Assembly (NCBI GenBank): GCA_016786765.1
Contig: JAEUUZ010000003.1
Location: 310,001 to 374,000 of the forward strand
DNA from: Chitinophagales bacterium
GTDB taxonomy: Bacteria; Bacteroidota; Bacteroidia; Chitinophagales; LD1
Direction of reading: 5' to 3'
DNA length: 64,000 nt
Positions 1 to 8,668 of the stretch are shown piece after piece. How positions within the stretch are numbered: the first letter of the stretch is position 1; the number at the start of each line of letters is the position of its first letter. Both the position numbers and the translations under genes were made by a program. The notes beneath the pieces were generated by a model. The model saw only the letters and a list, made by a program, of their open reading frames with translations. It did not search any database and was not told where the DNA came from.

Positions 1-412
1 GAATCAAATGCTCTGCAATATCCAACGCTTGCTCTCCATCATCCGGCTGCGAAATCAAAAGATTGTTTACGTCTACTCCTAATTTCTCAGCATAGGCTTT
101 GTCAAAGGCGTGCTCTGCGTCAATGAACGCTGCAATTCCTCCTGCTTTTTGACAACTGGCAATTGCGTGAATTGCTAATGTTGTTTTACCCGAAGATTCC
201 GGTCCGTAGATTTCTACTACACGGCCTTTGGGTAAACCACCAATGCCTAAAGCAATATCTAATCCAAGTGAACCGGTAGAGATGACTTCTGCCGCCAAAA
301 TTTTGGAATCACCCAATTTCATGATAGTTCCTTTTCCGTAGGCTTTGTCGATTTTATCCAACGTGAGTTGGAGTGCCTTCATCTTTTCCTTTCTGTCTTT
401 ATCGTCTGCCAT
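1..412 (-). CDS. recA: RecA recombinase, 5' part (gene runs off the left edge)
   Basis: RecA forms ATP-dependent filaments on single-stranded DNA, drives homologous recombination and triggers the SOS response. The visible 137 residues begin [20 protein letters not shown]. They contain the Walker A motif GPESSGKT at about residues 70-77 and the following core segment ([10 protein letters not shown], then [17 protein letters not shown]), all typical of RecA and collinear with E. coli RecA, where Walker A is at 66-73. The ATG at 410-412 is the natural start because it sits just before the conserved N-terminal helix. The C-terminal two thirds lie outside the window. No LexA-box-like palindrome was noticed upstream. 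Confidence 0.97.
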   Translation of the reverse strand, partial: MADDKDRKEKMKALQLTLDKIDKAYGKGTIMKLGDSKILAAEVISTGSLGLDIALGIGGLPKGRVVEIYGPESSGKTTLAIHAIASCQKAGGIAAFIDAEHAFDKAYAEKLGVDVNNLLISQPDDGEQALDIAEHLI

Positions 413-434
413 AGTGTTTGTTATTTTGATGAGG

Positions 435-442
435 CAAAGGTA
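435..442 (-). promoter_or_regulatory. Candidate -7 element upstream of recA
   Basis: On the reverse strand this reads TACCTTTG, matching the Bacteroidota -7 consensus TAnnTTTG, 22 bases before the recA ATG. No clear TTTG -33 partner is visible at the usual 19-21 base spacing, so only half of the promoter is supported. Confidence 0.35.
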
Positions 443-556
443 AATGGATTTGCTAAAATACTTAGTTTTTTCACTAAAATATTTTGCATGTGAATTTAAT
501 TAACTGAAAATCAGCAAATTAAAATTTTACAAAAAACGTATAATCTTAGTTTTCGA

Positions 557-736
557 CTACACAGCAACAGCGTTGCCTTGTTTTAAACTATATGCTTTTA
601 TGATGTTCAGGCTGGTTTCGCTAGGCTTCATCATTCTGTTGTGGAAATGACGGCTCAATTCTGCGTCCATCTTGTCAATCAAATTGTTTTTCAGCATATC
701 TTTTTTGTCGGAGAGTGGAGTAGAGCTTCTGTTCAT
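557..736 (-). CDS. Possible 59-aa microprotein upstream of recA
   Basis: A short ATG-to-TAG frame encodes 59 residues beginning MNRSSTPLSDKKDMLKNNLI and ending with KQGNAVAV. The composition looks protein-like: charged and polar residues, a predicted helical middle (LIDKMDAELSRHFHNRMM), no long hydrophobic stretch and no signal peptide, so it would be cytoplasmic. It is co-oriented with recA, about 145 bases upstream of it, in a gap that otherwise has no gene. I do not recognise a family. The alternative is that this is non-coding intergenic sequence; conservation in relatives would decide. Confidence 0.45.
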   Translation of the reverse strand: MNRSSTPLSDKKDMLKNNLIDKMDAELSRHFHNRMMKPSETSLNIIKAYSLKQGNAVAV

Positions 737-861
737 GTATTTAATTTTGAAACTAGAACGTATAACTAAAAAAATATTGTGTTGCAGAATTCCATTGATG
801 ATGAAAATTTAGCCGTTTGCTATAAAAACAATACTTTCGTTAGAAACAAACAACATCTATT

Positions 862-1290
862 ATGAAAAAATCAACCCTCGTTGGCGGTATCCTTATCGCC
901 TTTTTATTCCTCATTTCTTCATGTGCTAAAGATCAGCAAGCACTAAATAAGTTGAAAGGCTCTTGGCGCTATACCAAGATTAGTGCATTAGGATTCTCTT
1001 TCGACATGGCACAGTTTGGCTATACAAATGCCACAATTCAATTTGACGAATGCTCAGCTAAATCAGCAAAATGCAGCGGAACCATTAATTTAACAGGTAT
1101 AGATCCCACACCGTTTTTATATGAGATTAATAAAAATGGCGATGAAGTAACTGTGTCGGATGCCACTACTACAACTATTTACAAAATTAAAAAGTTGGAT
1201 AAAAGCAACTTGGTATATACAACATCATATGATACTATTATTAATTCTGCTCCACTTAAACTGGAGTTAGAATTTACTTGTGTAAAATAA
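862..1290 (+). CDS. Small lipoprotein, lipocalin-like
   Basis: A 142-residue protein with a type II signal peptide: basic start MKKS, hydrophobic core, and lipobox LISSC with the lipidated cysteine at about residue 21. The mature part starts LNKLKGSWRYTKI, which resembles the opening strand of the lipocalin-like domains common in small Bacteroidota lipoproteins (a xLxGxW motif followed by beta strands). Two cysteines (CSAKSAKC) lie in the middle. The function is unknown; a ligand-binding envelope role is only an inference from the fold. It is transcribed alone and convergently with the alpha-2-macroglobulin gene, sharing a terminator with it. Confidence 0.72.
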   Translation: MKKSTLVGGILIAFLFLISSCAKDQQALNKLKGSWRYTKISALGFSFDMAQFGYTNATIQFDECSAKSAKCSGTINLTGIDPTPFLYEINKNGDEVTVSDATTTTIYKIKKLDKSNLVYTTSYDTIINSAPLKLELEFTCVK

Positions 1291-1308
1291 CGATTAAGGC
1301 AAAAAAAA

Positions 1309-1338
1309 GCCGCAAGTAAAACTACTTGCGGCTTTTTG
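1309..1338. terminator. Bidirectional intrinsic terminator
   Basis: A perfect 10-bp stem (GCCGCAAGTA / TACTTGCGGC) with a 4-base AAAC loop is followed by TTTTTG on the forward strand and preceded by eight A residues, which become a U-tract on the reverse strand. It lies between two convergent genes and can serve both. Confidence 0.9.
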
Positions 1339-1355
1339 TTTTTATGCCGGTAACG

Positions 1356-4300
1356 TTAATTAATCGTGATTTTTGCTCCGCTATTCCAAGTTTTCAACTC
1401 ATTCGTATAATAGAGATAGGCAGAAGAAGCAGCGGCCTCGTATGTTCCGGCAATATCAGCCTTCAAATCGAGATTAATGTTCTTGCTTTCGTTTGGAGCC
1501 AAAGAACGATAGTAACACACCACATTGTTCCCGGTGGTTTCGTAGAAATCTATCACATGTTTGTCCATCAATTCTTTTAACTGAAACGGTTGCACCGAAA
1601 GCCCTGCAGGTATGCCTAAAATAGCCATACTCATCGGTTGTCCTTTATCGGTTACGTTTTTCAATACAGCTGAAAGACGAACCGTTTCACCCACCTTAGT
1701 ATTTGCTGTGTTTAGTTTTGTTTCTAACCCTAGCACACATTCTTTTGACGATTGTGGCAAGCTCGTGTTGTAGGCCACGCTCATTGAATATGGAAGAGCG
1801 TTTTTGCAACCTTTGAATTTCACTTCCACTTTCTGTTTGCCTTCTTTGAAGAAGCCTTGCAAACTATCAATGGTCACGTTTTTCTTTTCGCCTTTTTCGT
1901 ATGCTTTCGAGCCCACCAGTTTATCATTTACATAGATTTCAACAGTACCCGATTCATCAGTTTTTTTGCTGTATTGCGCATATTTCGTTAAGGCTTTCAA
2001 TGCCAAAATGGTAGACTGAGAAGAACCGAAACCACCCAAGCCGTTTCTTGCACCTACTAAATAGCGCACTCCATTTTGCAATGCCATTTGGTTCGATGTT
2101 TCTGTTTTCATCATCGCTAAACCAACTAGCGAAGTAGTTTCAATTTTTAATGCATCACCTGTTGAACGCGTAATAGAATGTCGATCCCCGGTCCAATAGC
2201 CAAAGTCGTTTTGTTTTTTCACGAGGATGTCCATCAACTCATCGGCACGTTTGTTGTCGCTCACATTGTACAGCGAATTAGCTGCTAATGCTACAATATA
2301 AGGGTCTTTCGTTTTCTTGGCGCTTGCGTAAACCGCATCCAATTCTTTCTGTAAATCTTTGTAACCGCTTTCGGTCATGGCATACACAATGTAGGCATTG
2401 GTGATATCTTCATCGGCACCGCCAAAGCTATCGAGCGCTCTTGGATTCTTAACAAAACCACCTTTGCCATCGCGTTTATCCAACAACAATTTTCTTGTTC
2501 TGTCAATCATGGCTTGGTCCACTTTCGGATACACTTTTTTCATGTCTTCGAATTCCAGTAAACCATAGGCGGTAAGTGCTTCGTGAGCCGGAGCCGCACC
2601 AAACCACTCGTAGCCGTTTTCTTTGGTTTCGAACGACACTAATTTCTGATACCCTTTGTCTAACAAGTCCATGGCTTTTTTCTCCAATTCCGGATTTTTG
2701 ATGTCCATTTTATGCAGATAGTCAATCGCCATAATGTTTGGATAGTTCGAAGAAGACGTTTGCTCGAAACAACCATAAGGCTCTTGCAATATAGCTTCTA
2801 TGCCTTTCATCAATTCGGTCATAACACTTGGATATGCATTGAAGGTCACCTTCATGGAACCCGGAATTATATTCTGCACATGAATGAAATGTGTTTTCTG
2901 CAATTGCTGTCCGGCAAGTGCAATGTTGGCCGGAAATCCTTTCGCCACAATTTTAATCGACTTGCTTAAGAAGTCGCTGTAGTTGCCACGGAAAGAAATA
3001 TCTACTTTACCATCGCCAATGTTCGAAGTCGCTTCCAACGGGATGTTCACCAATTTCGATTCCTTTGGAGCCAATGAAATAGTGCTTGTGCTTTTTCCAC
3101 TGGTTTTAATGCAACGATTCGTTTTCACATCCAATACCCCTTCAATTTTTTCATCGGTATTGTTTTTCAAAAACACCGCTACATTAGCTTGGTCGCCACT
3201 TACCATCTCTGAAGGTAATTTTGCATCCACTGAAAAAGGAATGTTCGTGATGTAACTGCTTTCTCCTCTTCCAATTTCGCCATCAGCACCAAAGCCTTCT
3301 GCCACGGCACTAAACGAAGAAATTAAATCGTTCGCTACAAATTCTACTTTGGCTTTTCCGTTCATGTCGGTTGTTACATGTCCGTTCCAATAGGCCGTTG
3401 TGGCTAAATCAGAACGCGTAGTATCGTTTTTAGCATACACACGTTTTGGAAATTCTTTCGCGCGGTAATACGTTACTTGCTCCGGCATTTGTTTGCGATC
3501 TGCTTTTTTTATCTCCGCAAAACGCAAGTCGCCAACTTCTTCTTTTTCCAATAACTCGGCAGGAACTTGTTGAAACACTTCGCCTAAATCTTTCATGTCG
3601 GCTTCATCTTTCGCTGAAGCCACATCTACCATCATTTCTGCAGCTGCAGGAGCCGCCATAGCATCATCCATCATCACAGCTCCTTCCATGATTTCCACGT
3701 TTTTGTTTTTCATCATTTCTCCTCTGCCACCTCTTGCAGCCATAGGCACCGGACGAGGTCTGTCGCCTCCTTTGTACATAAATTGCGGACCATAGAGGTA
3801 ATAGGTTACATCTTGTTCGTACATCGAAAAGTGCACTGTGTTTTCACCCAATCCATCGGCTTTAATCAATAATTCATGGTCATCGCTGATGTTGAAATTG
3901 ATGAGTGTGAATTTTCCGTCTTTATCGGTAGTTACCGTTTTGCCCGATTTTTTCAAAGTCAATTTTGCTCCCGGTAATGGTTTCGATTTATTGGCATCAT
4001 ACACTGTTCCCGACAAAATAGCTTTCTCCGCTTTGTGTTGAATGGTTGGGCGATTAGCCGCAGTGATTTCTTTCCAAGTGTATCGTCTCCAACCACTGGT
4101 GAGCAACAAATTATCCAACGCTTCTTTGGCTTTCGCTTCTTTTTTATCGAAATAAAAATTGGGTTCAAACACCGATTCTTTCAATTCCGGTTCCAGTAAC
4201 ATTTTCGATAAAATAGTGCCTTGTTTATCATCGGCAAAGGAAAGTAAATTATCGTCTACCACACTCAAGGCTAAATCGCTGCTTACCGGCAATCCGTTTT

Positions 4301-5702
4301 CATCAAGCGTACGAATATTTAAGGTTACTTTTTCGCGCGGTTTGTACTGTGGTTTATCAGGCGTGATTTTCACGCTCAATTGTTTCGCTTCGTTCACAAA
4401 AACTAAACGTTCAGCGCGTGGAATACCTTTGCCGTCAAACAAAGTAATTTGCGAAACACCCACCGGCATTTTATCGGTATTGATAGTGAAGTTGTTAAGT
4501 CCTTTAACGGCTGCAAATGATGAGCTGTGGTATACTTTGCCACGTGATTGAGCTAAGATGGAAACAGAGTCCGCTTTGAAGCTATATATGCCCAAATTCA
4601 GCGCTGTGCTGTTGTTCGATTTTACGCTCAACTGATAACCATTGCCAATGGCATCCGGCAAGGTATAGATTTCAGAAACGCCTTCCGGTTTGGTAATTTT
4701 GGCGTGGTAAGTGGCTCCTTTTTTCGGTGTGAAATTGAAGGCGCCAATACCTGCATGTAACGATGAAAAAGTGGTAATCACTTTATCGTTATCGTCAAAT
4801 ACAAATCCGGAAATATCTACCGGTTTGTCGAATTCGTTCAAAGCGCGGAAGGCTAATTTACCGGCTATATCGTCAATCATGTCGCCTCCTTCCGGGAAGA
4901 AGCTCAATGCAATTTGATTCAACACTACAGGTACTGTTCTTGATATTGATTCAGTGTTGCCTTCAAAGTTGATTTTTACATTGGCAAAAACATCGATACT
5001 TTTCAAATCTTTAGGCAAAGTGAAATCTAAATTAGCCTTACCCTCTGCATTTGTGATCGTACTTTGTTCTAATAATGTATTGCCATCCAACGAAATGGTG
5101 TAATCTACTTTAGTGTTCGCAATAGCTTTGTTTTCGTTAGATGTAAAACTCAAATCGCCATGTACTTTATCGCCCTTGCCATAGCTCTTTTTGTCGAAAT
5201 CCAACTTCATTTTCAAACGCGGCAAAACAGCAGTTTGAAGCGTAATTTCTTTTTCCGCTTTTAAAATGCTCGAATCGTTTTTTTGATATTCGGTAAATGC
5301 TCGAATTTTATAGACACCCCCTAAATAACCGGTCAAATCGAAATCGCCTTTGGCTACTCCGTTTTCGGCAATTAAGCGATATTGTTGGTCTACGTTTCCA
5401 CGAGGTGAAATCAATTCTATATGTATGATATCAGAATAATCAGATGCTTTCAAATCATCTTCGTTGCGCACAAAAGCTGAAAACCAAACGGCTTCACCCG
5501 GTTTGTAATAGGTCTTATCAGTTTGAATATAGATTCGCTCGTTTCGGTTTTCTTTTTGAAACGATTCGAATAAACCTCTCACTTTTTTCAGCACTGCCGA
5601 TTCGTTCGCAAAGGGGAAAGCAGCTGCAAAACCATAAAGCAGAGAGCCGGTAAGTGTTGCTAAGGAGAGAAGAATAATGGATGATGATTTTTTCGATCGC
5701 AT
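1356..5702 (-). CDS. Alpha-2-macroglobulin family protein with thioester motif
   Basis: Alpha-2-macroglobulins trap proteases: cleavage of a bait region activates a buried thioester. The 1448-residue product starts at the ATG at 5702; a longer in-frame start 20 codons upstream would leave the signal peptide (RSKKSSSIILLSLATLTGSL) internal. In order it shows macroglobulin-type beta domains (MG2-like, starting near RIYIQTDKTYYKPGE), an inserted carboxypeptidase-regulatory-like domain (LSGTVYDANKSKPLPGAKLT), a Met/Ala-rich low-complexity stretch, the A2M core (AYWNGHVTTDMNGKAKVEF), the thioester motif GCFEQ (Cys978, Gln981), an alpha-helical thioester domain and a C-terminal receptor-like domain. 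There is no lipobox and no obvious T9SS tail, so periplasmic location is likely. The Met-rich stretch may be the bait region (inference). An ECF sigma/anti-sigma pair is transcribed divergently. Confidence 0.93.
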   Translation of the reverse strand: MRSKKSSSIILLSLATLTGSLLYGFAAAFPFANESAVLKKVRGLFESFQKENRNERIYIQTDKTYYKPGEAVWFSAFVRNEDDLKASDYSDIIHIELISPRGNVDQQYRLIAENGVAKGDFDLTGYLGGVYKIRAFTEYQKNDSSILKAEKEITLQTAVLPRLKMKLDFDKKSYGKGDKVHGDLSFTSNENKAIANTKVDYTISLDGNTLLEQSTITNAEGKANLDFTLPKDLKSIDVFANVKINFEGNTESISRTVPVVLNQIALSFFPEGGDMIDDIAGKLAFRALNEFDKPVDISGFVFDDNDKVITTFSSLHAGIGAFNFTPKKGATYHAKITKPEGVSEIYTLPDAIGNGYQLSVKSNNSTALNLGIYSFKADSVSILAQSRGKVYHSSSFAAVKGLNNFTINTDKMPVGVSQITLFDGKGIPRAERLVFVNEAKQLSVKITPDKPQYKPREKVTLNIRTLDENGLPVSSDLALSVVDDNLLSFADDKQGTILSKMLLEPELKESVFEPNFYFDKKEAKAKEALDNLLLTSGWRRYTWKEITAANRPTIQHKAEKAILSGTVYDANKSKPLPGAKLTLKKSGKTVTTDKDGKFTLINFNISDDHELLIKADGLGENTVHFSMYEQDVTYYLYGPQFMYKGGDRPRPVPMAARGGRGEMMKNKNVEIMEGAVMMDDAMAAPAAAEMMVDVASAKDEADMKDLGEVFQQVPAELLEKEEVGDLRFAEIKKADRKQMPEQVTYYRAKEFPKRVYAKNDTTRSDLATTAYWNGHVTTDMNGKAKVEFVANDLISSFSAVAEGFGADGEIGRGESSYITNIPFSVDAKLPSEMVSGDQANVAVFLKNNTDEKIEGVLDVKTNRCIKTSGKSTSTISLAPKESKLVNIPLEATSNIGDGKVDISFRGNYSDFLSKSIKIVAKGFPANIALAGQQLQKTHFIHVQNIIPGSMKVTFNAYPSVMTELMKGIEAILQEPYGCFEQTSSSNYPNIMAIDYLHKMDIKNPELEKKAMDLLDKGYQKLVSFETKENGYEWFGAAPAHEALTAYGLLEFEDMKKVYPKVDQAMIDRTRKLLLDKRDGKGGFVKNPRALDSFGGADEDITNAYIVYAMTESGYKDLQKELDAVYASAKKTKDPYIVALAANSLYNVSDNKRADELMDILVKKQNDFGYWTGDRHSITRSTGDALKIETTSLVGLAMMKTETSNQMALQNGVRYLVGARNGLGGFGSSQSTILALKALTKYAQYSKKTDESGTVEIYVNDKLVGSKAYEKGEKKNVTIDSLQGFFKEGKQKVEVKFKGCKNALPYSMSVAYNTSLPQSSKECVLGLETKLNTANTKVGETVRLSAVLKNVTDKGQPMSMAILGIPAGLSVQPFQLKELMDKHVIDFYETTGNNVVCYYRSLAPNESKNINLDLKADIAGTYEAAASSAYLYYTNELKTWNSGAKITIN

Positions 5703-5895
5703 ATATTTGTGTTTTGAACAATAAGATGGTTTGCAACAATTATTCCATAAATCTAATTTCAATTTTACATTTCTTTACATTTACTTAGTACGGGGGAAAA
5801 TTGCCTACTTTTCTGCACTTCTTTTTGCACAAGGTGGATATGGTAGTTTTTGGTATGGAATTAGCTAGTATATTCGACTTCAAGCGAAATAACAT

Positions 5896-6477
5896 TTGAG
5901 CAAAAATAACTACAATAGCGTATCAGACGAAGACTTGGTCGAGTATTACCGAAACTCGCACGATACGGTCTATGTGGGGGAGTTATATACCCGCTACACC
6001 CACTTGGTGTATGGGGTTTGCATGAAGTATTTACAGAACGACAATGATGCGAAGGATGCCACTATGCAGATTTTCGAGAAGTTGTTGAAAGAGTTGAAGA
6101 AGCATCATATTACTGCTTTCAAACCTTGGTTATATATGGTAGTGAAGAACTACTGCATGATGGAGTTCCGAAAAGCGGCTTCCCAGAAAACAAATACGCA
6201 AAAAATTGTAAAGGAACAGCAGCAAAATGTGGAAACGGATGTGGATGCGCATCTTGATGAAAAGGCTGAAAAGGAGTTGATGCTGAACGGACTTGAAAAA
6301 GGACTTTCGGCACTGAAACCCGAGCAACAGCAATGTGTGAAGCTTTTCTATTTGGAAGAAATGAGCTATAAAGACATTGCCGAGAAAACGGGATTTAGCT
6401 TAAACGATGTGAAGAGTCACATCCAAAACGGGAAACGGAATTTGAAATTGTTTTTGACAGAAAATAAAAATGGCTAA
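5896..6477 (+). CDS. ECF-type RNA polymerase sigma factor
   Basis: A 193-residue sigma-70 family protein of ECF size. Region 2 covers about residues 12-90 (SDEDLVEYYRNSHDT through FKPWLYMVVKNYCMMEFRK) and region 4 about residues 130-190 (LSALKPEQQQCVKLFYLEEM, then the helix-turn-helix SYKDIAEKTGFSLNDVKSHI). The start is a TTG: an in-frame stop lies two codons upstream at 5890-5892 and the next ATG would remove part of region 2, so TTG is the only plausible initiator. The stop overlaps the next gene by 8 bases, so the two are translationally coupled, as for sigma/anti-sigma pairs. It is divergent from the alpha-2-macroglobulin gene, a possible target (inference). Confidence 0.93.
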   Translation: MSKNNYNSVSDEDLVEYYRNSHDTVYVGELYTRYTHLVYGVCMKYLQNDNDAKDATMQIFEKLLKELKKHHITAFKPWLYMVVKNYCMMEFRKAASQKTNTQKIVKEQQQNVETDVDAHLDEKAEKELMLNGLEKGLSALKPEQQQCVKLFYLEEMSYKDIAEKTGFSLNDVKSHIQNGKRNLKLFLTENKNG

Positions 6478-7540
6478 ACAAAGAAATATAGGATTAACGC
6501 AAAATGGCTTGCTCACCGAGGAGGCGGTGCGATGCTATATGGAAGGTTCGCTTGCAGAAGAGCAACGCAAAGAGTTCGAGGCTATTTTAGCGAACGATCC
6601 GTTTGCGCAAGATGCTATTGAAGGAATGAAAGTCAGCGCGAGTGTGTCTCAGGGTTTTTCTTCCGTTGAAGAAATCAAAACAAATATTCGAAACAGAACG
6701 GGTTTAACAAAGGCAAATACAAAATCACTTCAGATACATTGGTCAGTTTTTGCCTATGCAGCGGCCTTGGTGGCTCTTGTGGTGGGTGTTGGGGTGATTT
6801 TCATGTTCTACCAAAACCAACCGAAAACAGAATTGGCAATGGTCGAAACGGTAAATCAAGACAGTATTGATGCGGCACTTATGGCGAGCAAAACAGTGTC
6901 CGATTCAACCCTTGCACCACTTGAGGTGGCCTCTGATTCAACTGGTGTAACAACTGTTGCTGTGGCTGAGAATGCAACAACAGCGCCCGGCAGTATGACG
7001 ATGGAACCGGTTGTCGACAAGTCTTCTAGAGCAGAAATGGCGGATGAAAATATTTCCGGTGCAGTAGCTGCAGCCCCGGTACAAGCAGGATATAAAGATG
7101 ATATTGGAACATTGAATAAGGCTAAAGCTGCTGATGTTTCAACAGCTTCTGCGGCTTCTGCTAAAAAAGCAGTTGCCGAAGAGAAAGAAGCTGTACCTCA
7201 AACCGATATTGCCCAAGGGATGAGTTTGTTTACTAGTGGCGATTACAAAAATGCGGAAACTAAGTTCAATGAAGTGTTAGCCAAATCGCCCGATAATGCT
7301 GATGCTGCTTATTTTGGAGGAGTGAGTACCTATATTAATGGTAACACCGCTAAGGCAGAGCAGCAGTTTGATAAGTTGTTGAAAAAGGGCGTCTATGTCG
7401 AAGGCTCGAAATGGTATAAAGCGAATATATTGTTGAAGAAAGGAAAGACAGCCGAAGCAAAAGAACTCTTGCAATCTTTGACAAAAACTACGGGTGTTTA
7501 TCACGACCGTGCCGTTAAAAAACTGGAGGCTCTACAATAA
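6470..7540 (+). CDS. Membrane-anchored TPR protein, probable anti-sigma partner
   Basis: A 356-residue protein starting inside the sigma gene (ATG 6470, 8-base overlap). The N-terminal 85 residues are cytoplasmic and acidic with a LTEEAVRCYMEGSLAEEQRK segment resembling the start of Bacteroidota anti-sigma factors. One transmembrane helix follows (about residues 91-114, FAYAAALVALVVGVGVIFMF). A long low-complexity Ser/Thr/Ala/Val linker leads to two or three TPR units (about residues 245-350, e.g. MSLFTSGDYKNAETKFNEVL). The layout suggests a membrane sensor that holds the sigma factor and reads a periplasmic signal through the TPRs; the anti-sigma role is inferred from position. Its last 9 bases overlap the convergent ATL gene. 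Confidence 0.82.
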   Translation: MAKQRNIGLTQNGLLTEEAVRCYMEGSLAEEQRKEFEAILANDPFAQDAIEGMKVSASVSQGFSSVEEIKTNIRNRTGLTKANTKSLQIHWSVFAYAAALVALVVGVGVIFMFYQNQPKTELAMVETVNQDSIDAALMASKTVSDSTLAPLEVASDSTGVTTVAVAENATTAPGSMTMEPVVDKSSRAEMADENISGAVAAAPVQAGYKDDIGTLNKAKAADVSTASAASAKKAVAEEKEAVPQTDIAQGMSLFTSGDYKNAETKFNEVLAKSPDNADAAYFGGVSTYINGNTAKAEQQFDKLLKKGVYVEGSKWYKANILLKKGKTAEAKELLQSLTKTTGVYHDRAVKKLEALQ

Positions 7541-7876
7541 CTCTGCGGAAGGATCCCAGAACAGTTTTTTGAATTCTTTTACCGCTTCTTTTTCTACGAT
7601 TACACCTTCTTTTTTAAGCAGTTCTTCCATTTTCGTTGGTGTTTCAAAATGATGTTTACCGGTGAGTAAACCGTTTCTGTTCACTACGCGATGAGCCGGT
7701 ACGGGAGGTTTTTGTCCGTGTGCCGCATTCATTGCCCAACCCACCATGCGCGAAGAACCGCGACTGCCCAAATAAGCGGCAATGGCGCCATACGAAGTTA
7801 CTCTGCCTTTTGGAATCAGACGAACTACATCGTAAACATCTTCGAAGAAATTGCGCGTGGATTCGGAATGGTTCAT
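7532..7876 (-). CDS. Alkyltransferase-like (ATL) DNA damage protein
   Basis: A 114-residue protein of the O6-methylguanine-DNA methyltransferase DNA-binding family. Visible features are the helix-turn-helix with tyrosine (GRVTSYGAIAAYL, Tyr29), the arginine-finger helix (SSRMVGWAMNAA, Arg43) and the active-site segment. That segment reads PVPAHRVV: the acceptor cysteine of the usual PCHRV/I motif is replaced by alanine (Ala61). Proteins of this type bind and flip alkylated guanine but cannot accept the alkyl group; in known ATLs they flag the lesion for nucleotide excision repair. It overlaps the upstream trmB stop by 4 bases (ATGA), so it is probably translationally coupled to it. Confidence 0.92.
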   Translation of the reverse strand: MNHSESTRNFFEDVYDVVRLIPKGRVTSYGAIAAYLGSRGSSRMVGWAMNAAHGQKPPVPAHRVVNRNGLLTGKHHFETPTKMEELLKKEGVIVEKEAVKEFKKLFWDPSAELL

Positions 7877-8565
7877 GCGAATTTGAATTGCAAATAATTG
7901 ATGCTTTTTCCTTGCGCTAAAAACTGTTTTTCGTAGAAAGTTTTAATCTCTAAAACTTCGAAATCGAGAGGTGTTGCATAAATATCTTCTTTGTAATAAA
8001 CCAGGTTTAGCTTTTCACTTTCAATCACACTTTTGGTGTAGCGGAACAAATCAATATCATCGGTTTTCAATTGCAAAATCGCGTCTTTTTTTAGGATTTG
8101 TTTGTAGCGCTCCAAAAATTTCGGGAAGGTTAAACGATGCTTTTCGTGTTTGTCTTTCGGGAATGGATCGGGGAAAGTAATCCAGATTTCAGCTACCTCT
8201 TCGGTCGCAAAAAAGTTAGTGATGTTTTCGATTTTCATGCGCGCAAACGCAACATTGGTCAACTGTTCATCGAGGGCTATTTTCGCTCCGGTGAAAATTC
8301 GCGGTCCACGAAAATCGATGCCGATAAAGTTTCTTTCCGGATATTTTTTGGCCAGGTTTACTGTGTATTCCCCTTTACCGCAAGCCAACTCCAAGGTAAT
8401 GGGTTGATTGTTTTTAAAGATAAGTTCGTTCCACTTGCCTTTCACATCCAATTGTTGTCCTTCAGAACTATATAAGTGCGGATCTTGAAAATCGGGATTT
8501 TGAAATACGTTCGGAAAGGTATCTACCGCTGCAATTTTTTTCTTTTTGTTTTTTCTACCGCCCAT
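7873..8565 (-). CDS. trmB: tRNA (guanine46-N7)-methyltransferase
   Basis: TrmB methylates G46 in the variable loop of many tRNAs with S-adenosylmethionine. The 230-residue product begins MGGRKNKKKKIAAVDTFPNV; the basic stretch followed by a TFPNVFQ motif is the usual start in Bacteroidota, so the ATG at 8565 is preferred over one 12 codons upstream. The SAM-binding loop is seen as ELACGKGEYTVNLA and the family signature as TFPDPFPKDKHEKHRL, with Phe where many homologues have Trp. The gene forms a two-gene unit with the ATL gene downstream (4-base overlap). Confidence 0.95.
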   Translation of the reverse strand: MGGRKNKKKKIAAVDTFPNVFQNPDFQDPHLYSSEGQQLDVKGKWNELIFKNNQPITLELACGKGEYTVNLAKKYPERNFIGIDFRGPRIFTGAKIALDEQLTNVAFARMKIENITNFFATEEVAEIWITFPDPFPKDKHEKHRLTFPKFLERYKQILKKDAILQLKTDDIDLFRYTKSVIESEKLNLVYYKEDIYATPLDFEVLEIKTFYEKQFLAQGKSINYLQFKFA

Positions 8566-8668
8566 GAATTGACAAATGATGAAAGGAATGGTTAATTCCA
8601 ATTAGTTATTGAAAATGGAAATAATGCAATTTATTTGTGTGCAAGTTTAATGTTTTTGATTGTTCAGG

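Noticed and set aside
4159-4551. 130-codon forward frame inside the A2M gene
   Set aside because: Shadow of the reverse-strand gene, low-complexity Ser/Leu/Phe translation.
7532-7876. Calling this a methylated-DNA-cysteine methyltransferase
   Set aside because: The acceptor cysteine is Ala61, so it cannot perform the transfer reaction.
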